Numbered from the stretch's first letter, positions 51,864 through 62,100 are shown. The stretch is 64,000 bases of DNA from an uncultured Synechococcus sp. (GCA_937911865.1 CALDSK010000202.1:1-64000), one strand, 5' to 3'. Made by a program: numbers and translations. Notes: generated by a model not told the origin, from the letters alone.

Positions 51864-54416
51864 TTACTCCTGCCAGTAGAATTTTATGTGCTGGCTACTG
51901 GCATTGCTAGCCAACAGGCGGAGCATAGTATTCTCAAGGTGCTTGCTCGTAGGATAAAGCGTACTGTTCGTATATTCGTCTTTAGCAGCCTTGGACTGTT
52001 GCCACTGTTTCACCCTGTTAAAGACCGGCTGTATCAAACTTGTTTTAACCATCATCATCGGACCTGGAATATATTCACTGTTACGATGTTCTGGCGAAAC
52101 ACCTAGCTCGTCTAACATTTGAAAGTAAGTTTGATCCATCTCAGAGAAGTTAGACTCCTCTCCGCCGTGAGATGAAATTAGTCCAACCGATCCGTTACTT
52201 CTTAAAATATCTAGATTCTCTTGCAGACGCTCTAATGAACCGAGCAGAGCACTCAAGGTCTCCTTTCTATGGTTTGTAGCTTGCTTAGAGTCAGAATCTG
52301 TATCTTTATTAGCGTGAATCAAAGTCAATACGTCGTATTGATCCCACTGTAGCTGGTCCATCAGGCTCAGATACTGTTCTACTCTGTTGTTCTCTTGTTG
52401 CGCAATTAACAGTCGGCAATCCGGAAAACTCAGACAAATTTGCTCATGAACTTCGGGTGTCCAAAGATGGCTATCTAAACTAACAAACAAATCGTGTGGC
52501 GCTATCGATAGGCTTTCAATAGCGTTGAGCGAGTCTATCCAAAGCTCCAGTGAGGAGATACTCACCAGCGCTGCCATTTTACTATTGGTAATAGCAATAG
52601 CCGCATCTTCTTGCTCTGCAACTCTGTCTAGCCGCTTGCCAGAGTAGTATAGCTGGTCAAAGGAATAGTAGCGGCCTTCAGCTTGTCCATGTTTGAGGAA
52701 GTGAGTGATCGCAGCGTATTTATTGTCGCCGTAGCCCTCTTTTAGATCAGGGTTGATTTCAAGGTATTCTGAATACGAAAAATTACTTGGCAGGTTGGCA
52801 TCATCGACGCCCATCTGCTCATACAGAGCAGCAACACAAGAGACTCTGCCTTCTTTTTGTCCGTATTCTGCCCAGTGTCGAAAAGCATCTTCATAACAGG
52901 ACAAAAAAGAAAGATCTGAATAGTAAGTAATATAGAATTTCCAATCAAAGGCGTTTTCTCTGACAACTTTTGTATCAAGAGCAGGTTCTTCTGTGGGAAC
53001 GTTGCCTCTGGCGTAGCTGCGAAAGGTTGCGGCCCGCTCGAACTCGCCCTGCCGCTCTAGCGCATGGCTTAGGAGCAGATAAAGTCTAGCGTCATTGGGC
53101 TGTAGCTCAATAGCGCTGTAGTAACTCTCTAAGTCGTCTGGTGCTAGGTCTATCGCTCTCATGTACAAATCCAATGCCTTCTCCCGGCTTTGCTTTGCTC
53201 TTACGCTGAGGAGATTAGCCAGTAGCTTTTGGCCCTGCGCACCGTTAGGGTAAAGCTTCGTACATTGACGGGCGATCGCAATTGCGCCTTCAAAATCAGA
53301 AGCATGCTTTAGCAAACTATTTCCCAGCGTTGTATACACCCACTCTGGCTGCTGAGGGTCTAACTCAATCGCTTTGCGGTAGCGCTCTATGGTTTCAGAG
53401 ACATTACCTTGCTTCTCCTGGTCCGCACCAATCGCCCGATGGGCTTCTGCATTTTGAGGATGTAGCTCAGCGCAGGCAATATGAAGCTTTAGCGCATCTT
53501 CTACCTGCCCCTGTCTCAATAGAAAGCGACCCAGCACCAGATAGGCCCAAGCAGGCTGATTTTTATCTAGCTCGATTGCTCGTCGATAGCTATCGGCCTG
53601 CGCTTTAAAGTCTCCGATTCTTTCTTGAATCGCACCAACTTCTAAGTAGAGAACCGCTTCGTTAGGATAAAGTGCGATCGCCTGCTGATAAATCTCAACT
53701 GCTTTAATTAGATAGCCCTCATCGCACAGGTCTCTAGCCGAGCGCAAATACTCTTCTAGTGAGATAGTCTCAGGTTCTTGAGGCCGAGTAGGGACCGATA
53801 GTGTTTTGTCTTTGTCAGCTATTGCCACGGGCAGCGGCGGCGCATATATTGTCTTAGATAGCTCCGGAAAAACAGAGGTTGCTTTTTCATAAACTGCGTT
53901 GGCCCGGTCGTATTGACCGTGCTTAGAAAGCAGAGAAACCAGGGTCGTAAAAACCCATATCGGCTGGTCTTTCGCGTCAAGTGCGATCGCTTTCTCATAG
54001 CTCTCGATCTCGCCGAGTTCGTCGCCCTGTCGTTCCAGGCAAAACCCTAGCCAGCGATAGGCTTCGGCGCTATCTGCATAAATTTGAATGGTCTGTCTGT
54101 AAACGGTAATTGCCTCTTCCCAGTGGCCCTGATTTTGTAGCCTTTGCCCCAATACCAGATACACCCAGCTGGGCTGAAATGAATTGAGCCGAATCGCTTC
54201 TCGGTAGCTTTCAATTTGAGCATTCAAGTGCCCTTGATGCTCTTGAACAAGACCTAATAAACGAAAGATATCTGGACTGTTGGGCATCGACTTAATAGCC
54301 TGATGACAGGCATCAGCTGCCCTGTCAAAAGCATTTTCTTTGATAAGTTCTTCAACAGTGCGAATTTGAGTTCTCAAATCGTGAGGCTCTGCGGTAGTAA
54401 GTACGCTGGTATTCAT
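51864..54416 (-). CDS. TPR protein fused to an RgpF-like glycan-synthesis domain
   Basis: An 850-residue protein. Residues ~20-470: about a dozen TPRs, many alternating long and short spacings. Residues ~490-590: two copies of the 'YY..NPDL...A..H+..xGxxEGR' module (YSDLSFLSCYEDAFRHWAEY..KEGR; YLEINPDLKEGYGDNKYA..AEGR) common in rhamnan-synthesis RgpF-type and secreted proteins. Residues ~600-850: RgpF/DUF-like region (VLTLIHANKDTD, HRKETLSALLGSLERLQENL, EYIPGPMMMVKTSLIQPV). In rhamnan synthesis RgpF adds side-chain sugars. ATG 54416. First gene of an operon with the GT4-sulfotransferase. Confidence 0.8.
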   Translation of the reverse strand: MNTSVLTTAEPHDLRTQIRTVEELIKENAFDRAADACHQAIKSMPNSPDIFRLLGLVQEHQGHLNAQIESYREAIRLNSFQPSWVYLVLGQRLQNQGHWEEAITVYRQTIQIYADSAEAYRWLGFCLERQGDELGEIESYEKAIALDAKDQPIWVFTTLVSLLSKHGQYDRANAVYEKATSVFPELSKTIYAPPLPVAIADKDKTLSVPTRPQEPETISLEEYLRSARDLCDEGYLIKAVEIYQQAIALYPNEAVLYLEVGAIQERIGDFKAQADSYRRAIELDKNQPAWAYLVLGRFLLRQGQVEDALKLHIACAELHPQNAEAHRAIGADQEKQGNVSETIERYRKAIELDPQQPEWVYTTLGNSLLKHASDFEGAIAIARQCTKLYPNGAQGQKLLANLLSVRAKQSREKALDLYMRAIDLAPDDLESYYSAIELQPNDARLYLLLSHALERQGEFERAATFRSYARGNVPTEEPALDTKVVRENAFDWKFYITYYSDLSFLSCYEDAFRHWAEYGQKEGRVSCVAALYEQMGVDDANLPSNFSYSEYLEINPDLKEGYGDNKYAAITHFLKHGQAEGRYYSFDQLYYSGKRLDRVAEQEDAAIAITNSKMAALVSISSLELWIDSLNAIESLSIAPHDLFVSLDSHLWTPEVHEQICLSFPDCRLLIAQQENNRVEQYLSLMDQLQWDQYDVLTLIHANKDTDSDSKQATNHRKETLSALLGSLERLQENLDILRSNGSVGLISSHGGEESNFSEMDQTYFQMLDELGVSPEHRNSEYIPGPMMMVKTSLIQPVFNRVKQWQQSKAAKDEYTNSTLYPTSKHLENTMLRLLASNASSQHIKFYWQE

Positions 54417-54503
54417 AGTTCAAAGACTAAAAACAGGGGCAATGCTTTGACGAGGCGAGTCAGAAACGGCGAGTCAGGGACTAAGTCAGATTCAGTCATC
54501 AGT

Positions 54504-54535
54504 TAAGTAGGAACGGAACTAAGTAGGAACGGATC
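54504..54535. repeat. 16-bp tandem duplication
   Basis: TAAGTAGGAACGGAAC (54504-54519) and TAAGTAGGAACGGATC (54520-54535), in the 274-bp spacer between the TPR-RgpF-like gene and the sulfotransferase-TPR gene, about 155 bp after the stop of the latter. GCGAGTCAG also occurs twice nearby (near 54456-54476). No gene is present in this spacer. Confidence 0.8.
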
Positions 54536-54690
54536 GGACATAGCATGGACCCAAAACAACACCAATGGCAGATAAAGAGAGAGCTGCTCTTTAACCATTG
54601 AGGTCGCAGACCATGGAGGTTGTAGGCAACACTGATTAGACAAGCGAGCCAGGAGAGTCAGATCAGACAAAGGAGAACAGCTGCGGTTGG

Positions 54691-55782
54691 CTAGTCGCTT
54701 CTGGCGCGATCTAGCTGATCGGCAATCGCGCGTTCATCTTGAGCTTTCTCTAGATCGCCAAATTTCGCAAAGATTCTACTCAACTGACGGTGAGAAGCTG
54801 TTAGGTCTGGGTTAAGGTCAGTTGCTCTTTGATAAGCGAGAACAGCGGCTTCTTCTTCTTGGTTCCAAAACAATGCGTTCCCTAGGCAGTGATGAGACCA
54901 GCAGAAGCTAGGGTTGAGTTCAATACTGGTTTGAATCGCTTGAATTGCCTCTGGAATATCGCCAGTCTTCAGCAACTTCTCTCCTTTTGCAAAATACTCT
55001 AGATAGCGCTCATCAATCTGCTCTACGCCATCTACTGGCAGTTCTAACGAATAGTCAAAGTTGTCAAAATCTTTTTGATAGACTTTTTTGACTAAACTTA
55101 CGGCGACTTCCGTGTAGAAATGAGGGAGTCTCGCGTCAGCCTGAGTAGAATGAGGAGAGTACCTTTTAACTGTTCTATCGCCAACCTCTGAATCAGAATA
55201 TATTTTTTTGAGAACTTTCTCTAAATCGACCGATAAATTCTCAAAACGACCTATAAAATCGTACTCAATCAAATCAGACATTAGCTGATACGACTGGGGT
55301 CTCCAGTGATGATCCATTTCATGGATAGGCGTTTCACTCACACAGGTTAGGAAAGTTTCGAAAGAGATGTCCGTATCAGAGGATACATTCAACCTTTTTG
55401 CTATTTTTTCTCTCTCAGCACTTTCTTTTTTAATCTTGTCTAAGTAGGCAGAAAGAGCCCTGGTGTAGGGGTTGCGGACAAATGCAAATTTCAAAATATG
55501 AGCGTCTTTCAACATCTCGCAAAAGTTATCTAAGCCAATATCATCAGGAGAAAGAAGAGGAGATTCTGGCTTTTTATGTACGTTCCTAACAACTGGCATA
55601 GGCGGCAGGCCAAGCACTTCTGTTTCAAGATCCTGCAGCGTTCTTTTTATGGTTGAGCAGGCGACTTTTGCCGTCTCAATATAGATAAAGGAACTCTTCT
55701 CGGAGATGTTGACTGAGTAGTTAAACGCAGCTTTTGGCAGGTATTTATAGCTTTTTTTAATTTTTTCGGTGAGAGTAGTCAT
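54691..55782 (-). CDS. Sulfotransferase (Sulfotransfer_2 type) with C-terminal TPRs
   Basis: A 363-residue protein. Residues ~30-245 match the carbohydrate-sulfotransferase (HNK-1/chondroitin-like, Sulfotransfer_2) pattern: 5'-PAPS loop FIYIETAKVACSTIKRTL, 3'-phosphate motif FAFVRNPYTRALSAYLDK, and HWRPQSYQLM and YDFIGRFENL blocks. Residues ~258-355 contain two or three TPRs (AIQTSIELNPSFCWSHHCLG; AYQRATDLNPDLTASHRQLS). Distinct in family from the other sulfotransferases in the window, which suggests a different acceptor position. ATG 55782. About 30 bp downstream of the GT2-GT4 gene, so probably co-transcribed. Confidence 0.85.
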   Translation of the reverse strand: MTTLTEKIKKSYKYLPKAAFNYSVNISEKSSFIYIETAKVACSTIKRTLQDLETEVLGLPPMPVVRNVHKKPESPLLSPDDIGLDNFCEMLKDAHILKFAFVRNPYTRALSAYLDKIKKESAEREKIAKRLNVSSDTDISFETFLTCVSETPIHEMDHHWRPQSYQLMSDLIEYDFIGRFENLSVDLEKVLKKIYSDSEVGDRTVKRYSPHSTQADARLPHFYTEVAVSLVKKVYQKDFDNFDYSLELPVDGVEQIDERYLEYFAKGEKLLKTGDIPEAIQAIQTSIELNPSFCWSHHCLGNALFWNQEEEAAVLAYQRATDLNPDLTASHRQLSRIFAKFGDLEKAQDERAIADQLDRARSD

Positions 55783-55814
55783 TTATAGAGAGGGTTGGCG
55801 ACAGTTGTTCAATT

Positions 55815-58097
55815 TTATACAGTTTTTGATTTTAGCTGGTTGAGTGCTATTTGATTTTTTTGAGCAACTCGCTGCCAAGCAGCACTCTCGGTTTTGTATA
55901 AATTGCGCTCTTTTTCTAGCTGCGCGACCCAGCTCTGAAGCTGCGATAGGGTCTGTGTTACATTTTGAAAATCGTGCCACACTTTCTCTAAAGCCAGAAA
56001 CTCTTGAATCCATAGCAAAGACTCTTCGCAAGGCATGAGCTCAGACATCACTATCTCGGTCTGCTGCTGCTGACGAGCCGCGATCGCATCTTGAAAAATC
56101 TTTGCCATTCGCTTCACCATCATCTCTAAGCGAAAGTGCGTCCGGATTCGAAACCGCGCCGCTGAGCCCATCCGTTGCCGCAACTGACTGTCGCCTATCA
56201 GTGGCTGCAGTACAGACACATAGGCATCACATTCCGACTCATCTGCAGGTCCCAAAGGCACCAGAATACCGCTGTCTGTTGATAGCAGCTCATCTTGGCC
56301 ACCAACATCTGAAGCCACTACCGGCAAACCCATGGACATAGCTTCATACATCACGAGCGAGATACCTTCGTAGGCCGATGGCAACAGTACTAAATCAGCC
56401 GCAGAATAGTAACCCACCATCTCTTGTGGAGAAACAAAGGGCAAAATGTGAACGACCTCGCTCAGCTCAAGCCGGGCAATTTTTGCTTTGACTGGCTCTA
56501 GCAAATCCCCTTGACCTAACATCAACACCTTCAAGGAGGCGCCCTCTGCCAGTAGCTTGTTGATAATATCCAGAAAGAACAGCGGCCGTTTTTGAGCGGT
56601 CATCCGAGCGGGGAAAACAAAAACGGTCGTGTCATCGGCAATACTCAGCTTGGCTCGATACTCTTTTCTTCTACGCTTATCTGGCTGCCAGTGCTGCTCG
56701 GACACGTTGACATAACACACTTTCAATCGGTCTACAACTCCTAGGTTTAGCTGTCGAAATTGTTCAGCCAGATAGTTAGAAGTCGTTACTTGAGCTTCTA
56801 AATACGCACTGTACTGGCAGGATATTCGGGGATAGCCCCCTTCTCGCCAGCCTGGATCTTCAGTATGGGTATAGTCAACAAACGCAAGCTGAGGAAACTC
56901 ACGTCGAAGAAAGGGAAGCAGCGGATAGGCGTAATAGGCATTGGAGATAAAACAAAGATCAATCTGCCGCGAAGCGAGTATGTAGCGAGCAAAACTTAAC
57001 CAGTGCCCGTAGTGAAACAGCCTTGGTAGATGAAAAATGTCAGGTGTCACCGCGTAAAATTCTGCAAACCATGGATGCTGAGACTCCATAGTTGTCACAA
57101 TTGTAATGTCATAGCCTCTATGCTTGAGGCCAGTAAGTAAATCTAGATTAAACTTATCAGCACCGCCAACTTCTAAGTGGGGAAACCAGCACAAAATTCT
57201 TTTACCTGCATTGTCTGCATTGAGCGGGTTTTGAACAGTGGGCTGTCGTCGCAGCGTACGGAGAGAAAACATGGGACGATCAAGCTCAAGATCAGGTAGG
57301 TGGCGATCTTCAAAAAATGACTGATAGCGAGATCGAATCTCGTTGCTGACCTGCCGCTCTTGATCGACTTTAGCGCGAGAAGCAGCCAGCAAGCCTGTTT
57401 GAGTGCGCCGGTAGCAGTCTAAAAACTCAGGAATCGTCCAGCCTTTTTGGCCCTGAACAATCGCCTTTAACCAGCGGTCCCAGTCTTCATAGAATCTGAG
57501 CGTTTCGTCAAATCCGCCCACCTGGTCAAAGTCTTGCTTACGGTACAGTAATCGGCCTGTGACTCGGTTCTCTTTAATGAATTCGCTAGGCTGATTAAAT
57601 CCTTTTGTCCACCAGTATTCCTCTGCCTGAAAGCCGACAGAATAGGTGTTCACAAAGGAAAAATCTAGATGGGCCTCTAGAAATAAAACACATTTTTCAA
57701 TCGCTGTCGGTGCAAGCAGGTCATCCGTATCCATAAAAAACAAGTACTTGCCTTTAGCCTGGGCGATCGCAGTGTTACGCCCAGCAGATAGGCCGCCGTT
57801 TTTAAGGCGACGTGTTGTTCTTATTTTAGGATTTAGCGTAGGCAGTTCATCAAAAAGGGCGATCGCATCAGCATCGGTCGAGCAGTCATCGGCAATAATC
57901 CACTCGTAGTTTTGAAACGTCTGATTCTCAATAGAGTGATTCGTTTCTAAAAAATAGTCTCTTGGAACATTGTAAAAAGAGGAGATGATGGAAACAGCTG
58001 GAGGATCAGAGGCAGCGGCTGACTTATAGCTGCATTTTTGACTTTTCAAGACTTCAATATAGTCGGGAACCTCTGAAAAGTTCGGCTTTACCCACAT
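55815..58097 (-). CDS. Bifunctional GT2-GT4 glycosyltransferase with coiled-coil tail
   Basis: A protein of about 760 residues. GT2 module (about 35-260): VSIISSFYNVPRDYFLETN, WIIADDCSTDADAI, NGGLSAGRNTAIAQAKGKYL, FFMDTDDLL, FYEDWDRWLKA. GT4 module (about 300-680): ILCWFPHLEVGGADKFNLDL, FVFPARMTAQKRPLFFLDII, YYSAADLVLLPSAYEGISLV, MYEAMSMGLPVVASDVGG. The last ~60 residues form a coiled coil (LSQLQSWVAQLEKERNLYK). The same two-module order as the gene at 42855, but the sequences differ widely. ATG 58097 is preferred to GTG 58109, whose Shine-Dalgarno would be too close. Confidence 0.88.
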   Translation of the reverse strand: MWVKPNFSEVPDYIEVLKSQKCSYKSAAASDPPAVSIISSFYNVPRDYFLETNHSIENQTFQNYEWIIADDCSTDADAIALFDELPTLNPKIRTTRRLKNGGLSAGRNTAIAQAKGKYLFFMDTDDLLAPTAIEKCVLFLEAHLDFSFVNTYSVGFQAEEYWWTKGFNQPSEFIKENRVTGRLLYRKQDFDQVGGFDETLRFYEDWDRWLKAIVQGQKGWTIPEFLDCYRRTQTGLLAASRAKVDQERQVSNEIRSRYQSFFEDRHLPDLELDRPMFSLRTLRRQPTVQNPLNADNAGKRILCWFPHLEVGGADKFNLDLLTGLKHRGYDITIVTTMESQHPWFAEFYAVTPDIFHLPRLFHYGHWLSFARYILASRQIDLCFISNAYYAYPLLPFLRREFPQLAFVDYTHTEDPGWREGGYPRISCQYSAYLEAQVTTSNYLAEQFRQLNLGVVDRLKVCYVNVSEQHWQPDKRRRKEYRAKLSIADDTTVFVFPARMTAQKRPLFFLDIINKLLAEGASLKVLMLGQGDLLEPVKAKIARLELSEVVHILPFVSPQEMVGYYSAADLVLLPSAYEGISLVMYEAMSMGLPVVASDVGGQDELLSTDSGILVPLGPADESECDAYVSVLQPLIGDSQLRQRMGSAARFRIRTHFRLEMMVKRMAKIFQDAIAARQQQQTEIVMSELMPCEESLLWIQEFLALEKVWHDFQNVTQTLSQLQSWVAQLEKERNLYKTESAAWQRVAQKNQIALNQLKSKTV

Positions 58098-58203
58098 GCT
58101 GTTTCTCACCCCTCCATCAAGACTGCTGTCAACGACTCCGTACTTCTCTTCTATCTGCGTTTCTCTATTAGTGCTTCTCTAACGATTACCGTCTACTTGC
58201 GCC

Positions 58204-61200
58204 TCATTTGACATGAGGATCTAGTTCAATCGCTTTTGCATAGGCGGTAGTTGCGGCTTCTACTTTGCCTAGAGCCGTGAAGGCATCTCCCATTTGCTTG
58301 TAGGCTGTCGCTAGCTCTGGATTTAGCGCTATTACCGACTGGAAGGCCGATACAGCATCATCGGCCTTTCCTTGCCACAAATAGACGTTACCAATATTTT
58401 GATGAGCCCAGTAAGACGAAGGATCGAGCTCTAGACATCTGTGAAAAATCTCTAAAGCGGCGTCTAAATCACCCGATTGACTTAGCAGTTCACCCAGTCG
58501 AAGATGCAGCGGCACCGAAGTAGGGGCCAGCGCCAGCGCCTGGTTGACACAGTCAATAGCCGCTGGATACTGTTGGCTCTTAGCAAGCAGCTGAACCAGC
58601 TGTAGGCGTAAATCGAGCTGATCAGCATCTATCTGCAATGCGGTTTGATAAACAAAGATAGCCTCGTCTATCTGGTCACTGTCTTGTAAAACACGGGCAA
58701 GCTTTTCATAAGCATCCGTATTCTGAGGATTTGTTGCGATCGCCTGACGATAAATATCAGGGTCTAGTCCTTCGGTCTTGGCCAGCTGAGAGTAGTGCAA
58801 AGCGGACTTTTTCAAGCCAATATCAGCACTCTTCTTAAGCGCGTCAGCCAGCTTTTTACCCATTTGAGGAGACGTTGGATCTAGCTGAACAGCTTTGTTG
58901 TAAGCCTCTACGGCCTCATTCCATTTATCCTGAGCCTCAAGCACCTCGCCCAAGCTGTAGTAAGACCAAGCAAAGTCAGGATTGAGTGCAATGGCCTGCC
59001 GGTATGCCGCAACCGCCTGAGTAAACTCTCCTAAATTCTTATAGCAGTCGCCCAAACTATGATGCGACCAAGAGAACTCTGAATTTAGCTGAATCGCAGA
59101 TTGATAACAGTTTTTAGCTTCGCTCCATTGCTTCTCTTCTCGCAGCGTATCACCTTGCTTATGCGCGCTAAGCGCTCTTGACTGGGCTTCGGCGATCGCA
59201 CTTTGAACATCGGCTGGAGCGGGGCGCTTAAGCCGAGCATCTTTATGGTTTAGAGAGCCGTTCTGAGAAATAGCTGCAATGCTTTGGACGGACTGGGGCT
59301 GAGTGCTCTCTTTACCGAGCCGATCTTTATCAAACGGGCTCTCACCAAACTGAGGCCTTTGCTCAAATGGAGAGGTTCGATCGGGTTGAGGCTGATAATT
59401 GAATTGAGCATTCTGGACAGGAAGATTTTGCTCAGAAGCGGTCTGATCCATCAGAGGAGACGTGCCATTGGAGCTACCAGCGCCGTTTGGGCTATCAGTT
59501 GAGCTATCAGTCTCTAACAGCTGAATTGCAGCCTGATAGCATTCCAGTGCCTCTTCTAGGCGACCCTGAGACTTGAGCGAATCTCCTTTTTTATGCATGG
59601 TGAGCGATCGCATATGAACAGAATCAGTGGCATCACCATCAGGTACTCCGCTAGATGAAGTACCTGATGGCAAAGGCCCTGTCGCAGTAGTCCGCTCGGG
59701 CGCTGAAGGGACAGCCAAACCGGACGGAGCCGAGGCGGGGGCGCTAGCTACTTTTTTTTTTCCACTCACCGCAGCGAGCTGTTGCAAAATATTATCTGCC
59801 GCGGCTGTGTTACCTCGCGATCGCAGCAGTTGGGCTAGCTCGGTATAGGCTGGCGCAAACTCAGGTTGAGCGTGAATAGCCTGCCGATAACAGCGCACCG
59901 CAGCTTCAACACTGTTGTGCCGAGCGAGCACCTTACCTAAGGCAAAACACTGCTCTGGACTGGGCCAGGCTGGGTCTAGAACAAACGACTGATACCAGGT
60001 TTCTGCGGCTTGCTTGAGGTTGTTGCTTTTATCGAAGATCTCAGCCAGGCTACGGTACAGCGCTGCTGAGCGAGGAGACTGTGCGATCGCCTGCTGCATG
60101 AATCGAATCGCATTGGGCCAGTCCTTCATTTTTGCATAGTGCTCAGCAGCTACGGTCGGATCGTCTGAAGGAGGTAGGGCAGCAGGCACAAACTCAGACG
60201 CTGGAGAAGAGACAGCCGCAGGCGCTTTCAACAGTTTTTGAGTAGTTGAGGCTTTCAGCAGTTTGCTCACTAGGCGTTGATTCTCAGGTGAGAGTCGCCT
60301 AGAAGGTGATTGAACGGGCGCAGAAGACGATTGAACAGCAGTCGACGTACCTGTTGTCGCCTGAGAAAGCGCGGCTTGCGCCTGCTGAGCTGCCTTCGCC
60401 TGGAGCGCCCGGCGGCGGGCTTCAGCTTTTAACCGTTCGGCTTCAGCGTTAAGATCGACAACTTTGCGATAGCAAACCGCCGCGCCCTGCCAGTCTCCAC
60501 TGTCTTCCAACAGATCTGCCAGCCGCTGATGGGCATCGATCATTTTTGGATCTTGCGCTGTTGCCTGCCTATAAAAATCAATAGCCATCTCACGGTTGCC
60601 AATAGCCTCTAGAGACTGGCCCATTTTGAAGTGATCTAAAGCGGCACCCAAATCAGGCTGTAGGCTGTAGGCTTTCGCTAGGCAGTTAAGTTCGTTTTCG
60701 GTACGCCCCAGCTTTTTCCAAACCTTCGCAAGATTGAGATAGGCAACCGCAAAAGTTGGATCGCTTTCAATCGCCTTTTTGTAGTAGCTAACCGCATCTT
60801 CCCAGTCTCCTTTCTTGGCGTACAAGCTGCCCATATTGCTGTACACCTCAGGGAAGTTGGGCCTGAGCGTTAAAGCCTTGGCATAAAATCCCATGGCATC
60901 GGTCGGCCGACCCTGCTGCTGCAAAATCTTCCCCAAAAACTTATAGGCTTCAGCATTAGCTGGCGCAACTTTAAGAATTTCGCGGCAGGCTAAAAAAGCT
61001 TTGTCCCACTCTTCTTCTTCACAGTAGGCCTGAGCTTGACGCAGATATATCGTGACAACTTCTGTTGCCGAATCAGACGCCAAAATCACACTCGGTCCCA
61101 TAGAGACCCTGTTGGCAGACGTGTTAGCGGGCGTGCTGATACTAGAAAGCTCAGCTGGCTGAGCAGCGCGTACGGTCAAGGCATGAGAGCTTAGAGAATT

Positions 61201-61548
61201 CGACTCCAAATGAGCATTGTGAACGGCGTGAATAGTGTTTTGATCAATCGTCATAGTGCCCGCGCCTTGATCTATAGCAGCTGGCTCCATTCGATCCATC
61301 GCCGACAGGGACTCTATTCCAGTCAAATTGTCTTTCACAGCGTCGTTGTTCCTGTGGTGTTTTCTCAAAACAAGCTCGGGCGCTGATGACGAAACGAAGC
61401 TCTCATCAACAGGTGCTGTCGTGGGATCTAGTAACAGAGACTGCCACTCTACGGTCACAATATCCTGAGGCTGTCGCGTCTGCGGCGCTGACCTCGAAGA
61501 CTTTGTAAGCCGCCTAGAGCTGAGGCGAGCCCCATTTGAAAAATTCAT
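58204..61548 (-). CDS. Very large TPR protein
   Basis: An 1114-residue protein without a recognisable enzyme domain. Residues 1-155: Ser/Thr-rich, disordered. TPR arrays at about 165-380, 460-610 and 785-1110, separated by disordered linkers rich in Ser, Pro, Gln and Thr (e.g. 385-450, 615-650, 690-770). The arrays use typical units (SWSHHSLGDCYKNLGEFTQA, WSYYSLGEVLEAQDKWNEA). Cytoplasmic by composition. Likely scaffold for the neighbouring enzymes. ATG 61548. 106 bp upstream of the GT2-GT4 gene on the same strand. Confidence 0.85.
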   Translation of the reverse strand: MNFSNGARLSSRRLTKSSRSAPQTRQPQDIVTVEWQSLLLDPTTAPVDESFVSSSAPELVLRKHHRNNDAVKDNLTGIESLSAMDRMEPAAIDQGAGTMTIDQNTIHAVHNAHLESNSLSSHALTVRAAQPAELSSISTPANTSANRVSMGPSVILASDSATEVVTIYLRQAQAYCEEEEWDKAFLACREILKVAPANAEAYKFLGKILQQQGRPTDAMGFYAKALTLRPNFPEVYSNMGSLYAKKGDWEDAVSYYKKAIESDPTFAVAYLNLAKVWKKLGRTENELNCLAKAYSLQPDLGAALDHFKMGQSLEAIGNREMAIDFYRQATAQDPKMIDAHQRLADLLEDSGDWQGAAVCYRKVVDLNAEAERLKAEARRRALQAKAAQQAQAALSQATTGTSTAVQSSSAPVQSPSRRLSPENQRLVSKLLKASTTQKLLKAPAAVSSPASEFVPAALPPSDDPTVAAEHYAKMKDWPNAIRFMQQAIAQSPRSAALYRSLAEIFDKSNNLKQAAETWYQSFVLDPAWPSPEQCFALGKVLARHNSVEAAVRCYRQAIHAQPEFAPAYTELAQLLRSRGNTAAADNILQQLAAVSGKKKVASAPASAPSGLAVPSAPERTTATGPLPSGTSSSGVPDGDATDSVHMRSLTMHKKGDSLKSQGRLEEALECYQAAIQLLETDSSTDSPNGAGSSNGTSPLMDQTASEQNLPVQNAQFNYQPQPDRTSPFEQRPQFGESPFDKDRLGKESTQPQSVQSIAAISQNGSLNHKDARLKRPAPADVQSAIAEAQSRALSAHKQGDTLREEKQWSEAKNCYQSAIQLNSEFSWSHHSLGDCYKNLGEFTQAVAAYRQAIALNPDFAWSYYSLGEVLEAQDKWNEAVEAYNKAVQLDPTSPQMGKKLADALKKSADIGLKKSALHYSQLAKTEGLDPDIYRQAIATNPQNTDAYEKLARVLQDSDQIDEAIFVYQTALQIDADQLDLRLQLVQLLAKSQQYPAAIDCVNQALALAPTSVPLHLRLGELLSQSGDLDAALEIFHRCLELDPSSYWAHQNIGNVYLWQGKADDAVSAFQSVIALNPELATAYKQMGDAFTALGKVEAATTAYAKAIELDPHVK

Positions 61549-62046
61549 GTAAATTCAACCCTTTGCTGGTAGTTCAACAGCGTGAACGCCCACTGAAATA
61601 AAAGAAGAAATAGGAAAAAAGTCTTTCGAGAAAAAGGTTTTCCATAGGAACCCTCCGTAGGTACTCTGAATCGCACCTAGTCTCTCAAGTGATGATTTCA
61701 GACAGGACGACTTGAGATCAATCGCAACAGCGCCCTTTCGTAACACGTTCCTAACTCTAGGCCTGACTCTAGGAGCGCAGTGACACGGGGTGTATAACTA
61801 CACAATTGATATAACGACATAACTCAATGATGCTACTGAGACCTACACAAATTTATTCAAGCTTCATAGAAGTAAATCAGTACAATTATGCAAATTCAAT
61901 TATTTGTGGCGCGAGCGTAGATGCATGTAGGGCCAATTACTCGGCTCAGTGAAGCATGCCATAAAGGGCTTTCTGATAGATGTATCTTACGTATCAAAAT
62001 CAACACGTTGCCACAGAAAACCGCGGAATGTAGAGGAAATATCCGT
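61549..62046. other. Gene-free upstream region of the large TPR gene
   Basis: About 500 bp without a credible reading frame; an AT-rich stretch near 61790-61910 would suit the promoter of the minus-strand TPR gene. No structured RNA or known operator was recognised. Confidence 0.45.
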
Positions 62047-62100
62047 AGCAGCCAGATAAATAGCAGCCAGACAGGTAGTAGCCAGATAGGTAGTAGCCAG
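62047..62100. repeat. 15-bp tandem repeats downstream of the DUF6473 gene
   Basis: Units at 62047-62061, 62062-62076 and 62077-62091, plus a partial fourth from 62092, follow AG(C/T)AGCCAGA(T/C)A(A/G)(A/G)T. The array ends about 16 bp before the stop (62118-62116) of the minus-strand gene. No spacers of the CRISPR kind are present. Confidence 0.85.

Noticed and set aside
53282..53608. 108-codon plus-strand frame
   Set aside because: Antisense shadow of the TPR-RgpF-like gene, without a ribosome-binding site.
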